A stretch of DNA of 64,000 bases from Crossiella sp. CA-258035 (GTDB taxonomy: Bacteria > Actinomycetota > Actinomycetes > Mycobacteriales > Pseudonocardiaceae): contig NZ_CP116413.1 in assembly GCF_030064675.1 (NCBI RefSeq), positions 5,860,001-5,924,000 of the forward strand, read 5' to 3'. The position numbers and the translations under genes are program-made. Shown here piece by piece: positions 61,619 to 64,000 of this stretch. The notes under the pieces are model-generated. The model ran no database searches. It had not been told where the DNA came from and worked only from the letters and a program-made list of their open reading frames with translations. Each line of letters starts with the position of its first letter. The stretch's first letter is position 1.

Positions 61619-62830
61619 ATGACTGACACGGTGGACGTCCCGCTGTACATGACCCGGAACGGGTTCGCGCCGGCGGCCGAGCTGGCCGAGATGCGCGACA
61701 GCCGGTCGGTGCGCAAGGTCCCGTTCGCGGTCTTCGGCGCCAAGGGCGAGGCGTGGCTGATCACCCGGCAGGAGGACGTGCGGGCGGGCCTCGGCGACCA
61801 CACCCGGTTCAGCAACAACCCGGACATCCTCGGCGCGCGCCCACTGCCGCCGGGGCTGACCAGGGAAGAAGCGAACCGGATGCGCAAGGGCAACATCCTG
61901 TTCCTGGACCCGCCGGAGCACGGCCAGGTGCGCAGGCTGCTGATGTCGGAGTTCACCCAGCGCCGGATGCGGCGGCTGGAGGAGCGGATCGGGGTGATCG
62001 TCGAGGAGCACCTGGACCAGCTGGAGCGGCTCGGGCCGGGCGCGGACCTGGTGGCCAACTTCGCGCTGCCCATCCCCTCGCTGGTGATCTGCGAGCTGCT
62101 CGGCGTGCCCTACGCCGACCGCGCCGACTTCCAGGCCCGCAGCGCGCGGCAGATGAACGCGCTGCTGCCGGTGGAGGAGCGGATCGCGCTCAACCGCGAG
62201 GGCCAGGCCTACATGCACTCGCTGGTGACCAAGGCCAGGGCGAACCCCGGTGAGGACCTGATCGGCATGCTGGTCCGCGAGCACGGCGCGACCGTGGACG
62301 ACGACATGCTGGTCAACATCGCCTCGCTGCTGCTGCTCGCCGGGCACGAGACCACCGCGAACATGCTGGGCATCGGCACCTACGCCCTGCTCACCCACCC
62401 CGACCAGCTGGCCTGGCTGCGCGCCAACCCGGACCGGATGGACAACGCGGTGGAGGAGCTGATGCGCTTCCTCACCGTGGTCGCCGCCGGGGTGCCCCGG
62501 ATCGCGGTGCGGGACGTGGAGCTGCACGGGCAGCGGATTCCCGCGGGCGACATCGTGGTGTTCGTGCTCGCCTCGGCCAACCGCGACCCCGGGCAGCTGG
62601 ACCGCCCGGACGAGCTGCTGCTGGACCGCCCGCCGCGCCCGCACCTGGCCTTCGGGCACGGCGCGCACCACTGCCTCGGCGCGCCGCTGGCCAGGTCGGA
62701 GATGCGGGCCGCGTTCAGCGGGCTGCTGCGCCGGTTCCCCGGCCTGGCGCTGGCCGTGCCGCCGGAGCAGATCCGGTTCCAGCCGCACCAGGCCGTCTAC
62801 GGGGTCGCGGAGCTGCCGATCACCTGGTGA
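61619..62830 (+). CDS. Cytochrome P450
   Basis: This 403-residue soluble P450 has AGHETTA in helix I and EELMR in helix K. The heme loop is FGHGAHHCLGAPLAR, with the cysteine near residue 351. It is full length with all catalytic elements, so it is not an EryCII-type helper. No ferredoxin gene is adjacent. ATG 61619 follows GGAGGGGG. It lies 40 kb from the PKS and I do not assign it to that cluster. Its 3' end overlaps the GNAT gene by 34 nt. Confidence 0.93.
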   Translation: MTDTVDVPLYMTRNGFAPAAELAEMRDSRSVRKVPFAVFGAKGEAWLITRQEDVRAGLGDHTRFSNNPDILGARPLPPGLTREEANRMRKGNILFLDPPEHGQVRRLLMSEFTQRRMRRLEERIGVIVEEHLDQLERLGPGADLVANFALPIPSLVICELLGVPYADRADFQARSARQMNALLPVEERIALNREGQAYMHSLVTKARANPGEDLIGMLVREHGATVDDDMLVNIASLLLLAGHETTANMLGIGTYALLTHPDQLAWLRANPDRMDNAVEELMRFLTVVAAGVPRIAVRDVELHGQRIPAGDIVVFVLASANRDPGQLDRPDELLLDRPPRPHLAFGHGAHHCLGAPLARSEMRAAFSGLLRRFPGLALAVPPEQIRFQPHQAVYGVAELPITW

Positions 62831-63306
62831 TCGACCCGCACGGTGAGCACCCCGTCGGCGATGCTGCCGCGGCCGGGCAGGCCGTAGGAGTCGAGCAGGT
62901 GCCGCACCACGGCGTTGTCGGCGTAGGTGTGCAGGCAGACCGCGCGCACCCCGTCGGCGACCGCGGCCTTGGCCAGCCGCCGCAGCAGCGCCCGGCCAAG
63001 GCCCCTGCCCTGCCAGTCGTCGCGGACCAGGAAGGCCAGCTCGGCGGGGTCGGCGGCCTGGAACACGCTGCCCGCGCCCACCACCTCGGTCCCGGCCATG
63101 GCCAGCTGGGTGTGCGTGGCGTGCTGGCTGACCAGGCAGCCCAGCGCCCGCCCGCTGGTCTGCGGCGCGCCCAGGAACCGGCGGCGCAGCGTCTCCGCCG
63201 AACAGCGGCGGTGCAGCTCGACCAGGCCGTCCAGGTCCGGCGGGCGGGCCCGGCGCAGCAGCGCGGTGCGCCCGGCCAGCCGGATCAGCTCCGGTAAGTC
63301 GTCCAT
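62797..63306 (-). CDS. GNAT-family N-acetyltransferase
   Basis: This 169-residue protein has the acetyl-CoA loop DDWQGRGLGRALLRRLAKAA near residues 92-111 and the GNAT motif B (YADNAVVRHLLDSYG). The substrate is unknown. It converges on the P450 gene, and its last codons are antisense to the P450 C-terminus. Confidence 0.88.
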   Translation of the reverse strand: MDDLPELIRLAGRTALLRRARPPDLDGLVELHRRCSAETLRRRFLGAPQTSGRALGCLVSQHATHTQLAMAGTEVVGAGSVFQAADPAELAFLVRDDWQGRGLGRALLRRLAKAAVADGVRAVCLHTYADNAVVRHLLDSYGLPGRGSIADGVLTVRVDHQVIGSSATP

Positions 63307-63424
63307 GGCCCCCGATCCTGGGCGCGGCAGGTGACACCGGCGTTACCCGGCCGCGTGGGTTTCACCACCGTGCGCGGGGTGAGCGGGGAAAACCGTTTGC
63401 CGGGCACTTAAACTGGTCCGCAGT

Positions 63425-64000
63425 ATGGGTACGCCGCTTGTGAGCCCCTCGCTCACCGAACTCCACCACCGCCTCGCCGAGCTGATGCTGCGTGATCAGC
63501 GTCGGTTGCGCCGTCGTATCGAGGGGGCCCGCAAGCTGCGGGACGCCGACAAGCGCGCCGCGGTCACCGCGGAGATCGCCGGCGAGGTGGCCGCGGCGGA
63601 GCTCCGGCTGGAGAACCGGCGCAACTCCCGGCCCAAGATCAGCTATCCGGCGCAGCTGCCGGTCAGCCAGCGCAAGGACGAGATCCTGGCCGCGGTCCGC
63701 GACCACCAGGTGGTGATCGTCGCGGGCGAGACCGGCTCCGGCAAGACCACCCAGCTGCCCAAGATCTGCCTGGAGCTGGGCCGGGGCGTGCAGGGGCTGA
63801 TCGGGCACACCCAACCCCGACGGCTGGCCGCGCGCACGGTGGCCGAGCGGATCGCCGAGGAGCTGGGCACCTCGCTCGGCGAGACCGTCGGCTACCAGGT
63901 CCGCTTCACCGACCAGTCCAGCACGGACACCCTGGTCAAGCTGATGACCGACGGCATCCTGCTGGCCGAGATCCAGAACGACCGGACGCTGTCCCGCTAC
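63425..64000 (+). CDS. hrpA: ATP-dependent RNA helicase HrpA, N-terminal part, truncated by the window edge
   Basis: The frame from ATG 63425 is open to the window edge (192 codons). A charged helical N-terminus (LRDQRRLRRRIEGARKL) leads to the DEAH-family motif I GETGSGKTTQLPK near residues 102-114. Motif Ia TQPRRLAARTVAERIAEEL follows, then VGYQVRFTDQ, then TLVKLMTDGILL. This matches HrpA, a DEAH-box helicase linked to mRNA processing and ribosome rescue. It is transcribed away from the GNAT gene. Confidence 0.93.
   Translation, partial: MGTPLVSPSLTELHHRLAELMLRDQRRLRRRIEGARKLRDADKRAAVTAEIAGEVAAAELRLENRRNSRPKISYPAQLPVSQRKDEILAAVRDHQVVIVAGETGSGKTTQLPKICLELGRGVQGLIGHTQPRRLAARTVAERIAEELGTSLGETVGYQVRFTDQSSTDTLVKLMTDGILLAEIQNDRTLSRY

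Noticed and set aside
61619-62830. The P450 as the helper protein of the EryCIII-type glycosyltransferase
   Set aside because: It has a full heme loop and lies 54 kb away; helper proteins lack the heme cysteine and sit beside their glycosyltransferase.

Overview
The window is very GC-rich DNA with GTG and TTG starts, GAGGAG-type ribosome binding sites, ATGA/GTGA gene overlaps and many actinomycete-only families (SARP and LAL regulators, deazaflavin nitroreductase, PucR, activator-dependent glycosyltransferases). It looks like a chromosome segment of a filamentous actinomycete. The gene families and the 22-bp repeat arrays suggest a Pseudonocardiaceae-like genus, but that placement is inference.

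Region 1 (1 to about 23.1 kb) is the edge of a glycosylated macrolide, probably polyene-type, biosynthetic cluster, nearly all on the minus strand. It holds the first 1419 residues of a type I PKS (KS-AT-DH-KR, malonyl-type AT). It also has a deoxyaminosugar cassette: a C4-type aminotransferase, an N,N-dimethyltransferase, a 2,3-dehydratase, an aldo-keto reductase and two glycosyltransferases. The other genes are an asparagine-synthetase-like amidotransferase, a GDP-mannose 4,6-dehydratase, a type II thioesterase, a small DUF5988-like protein, two LAL-type LuxR regulators and a PimM-like PAS-LuxR regulator. Four PimM-like 16-bp boxes lie 47 to 108 bp upstream of starts in this cluster, so the PAS-LuxR protein is the likely local activator. 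Two inverted arrays of a 22-bp repeat sit between the sugar genes.

Region 2 (23.5 to 26.7 kb) is a small set of general genes: SGNH hydrolase, deazaflavin nitroreductase, DUF1330, TetR and a hypothetical protein.

Region 3 (26.7 to 43.4 kb) looks like a sialoglycan-foraging locus. A minus-strand operon (nanA-like aldolase, FadR-type GntR, VOC protein, ACS-family MFS) diverges from a GH42 beta-galactosidase. A second minus-strand operon encodes an Opp-type ABC transporter arranged like corynebacterial SiaEFGI, followed by a secreted protein with two sialidase domains. The same 17-bp element (16/17 identical) lies in front of both operons. Between them is a divergent SARP pair, one member of which is a membrane-spanning SARP with an extracytoplasmic GH16-like domain whose catalytic motif is altered.

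Region 4 (43.4 to 52.5 kb) holds an MFS exporter divergent from an AfsR-like regulator, two perfect DnaA boxes, and an ArsR gene with an SRPBCC/periplasmic-binding-protein fusion divergent from an amidase and zinc-finger gene pair. It also holds a compact unit made of a promoter, a near-complete anti-SD match, a 12-codon ORF and a three-way-junction RNA.

Region 5 (52.5 to 64 kb) holds a carotenoid-tailoring-like trio (methyltransferase, FAD desaturase, Rieske protein). Next come a 3-hydroxybutyrate dehydrogenase, an MHS transporter and a PucR regulator, then a membrane protein, a P450, a GNAT and the start of an HrpA helicase. A 13-bp palindrome, GTCCAC(A/T)GTGGAC, occurs five times across the window, each time inside a different gene. 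I saw no tRNA, rRNA, CRISPR array or transposase.
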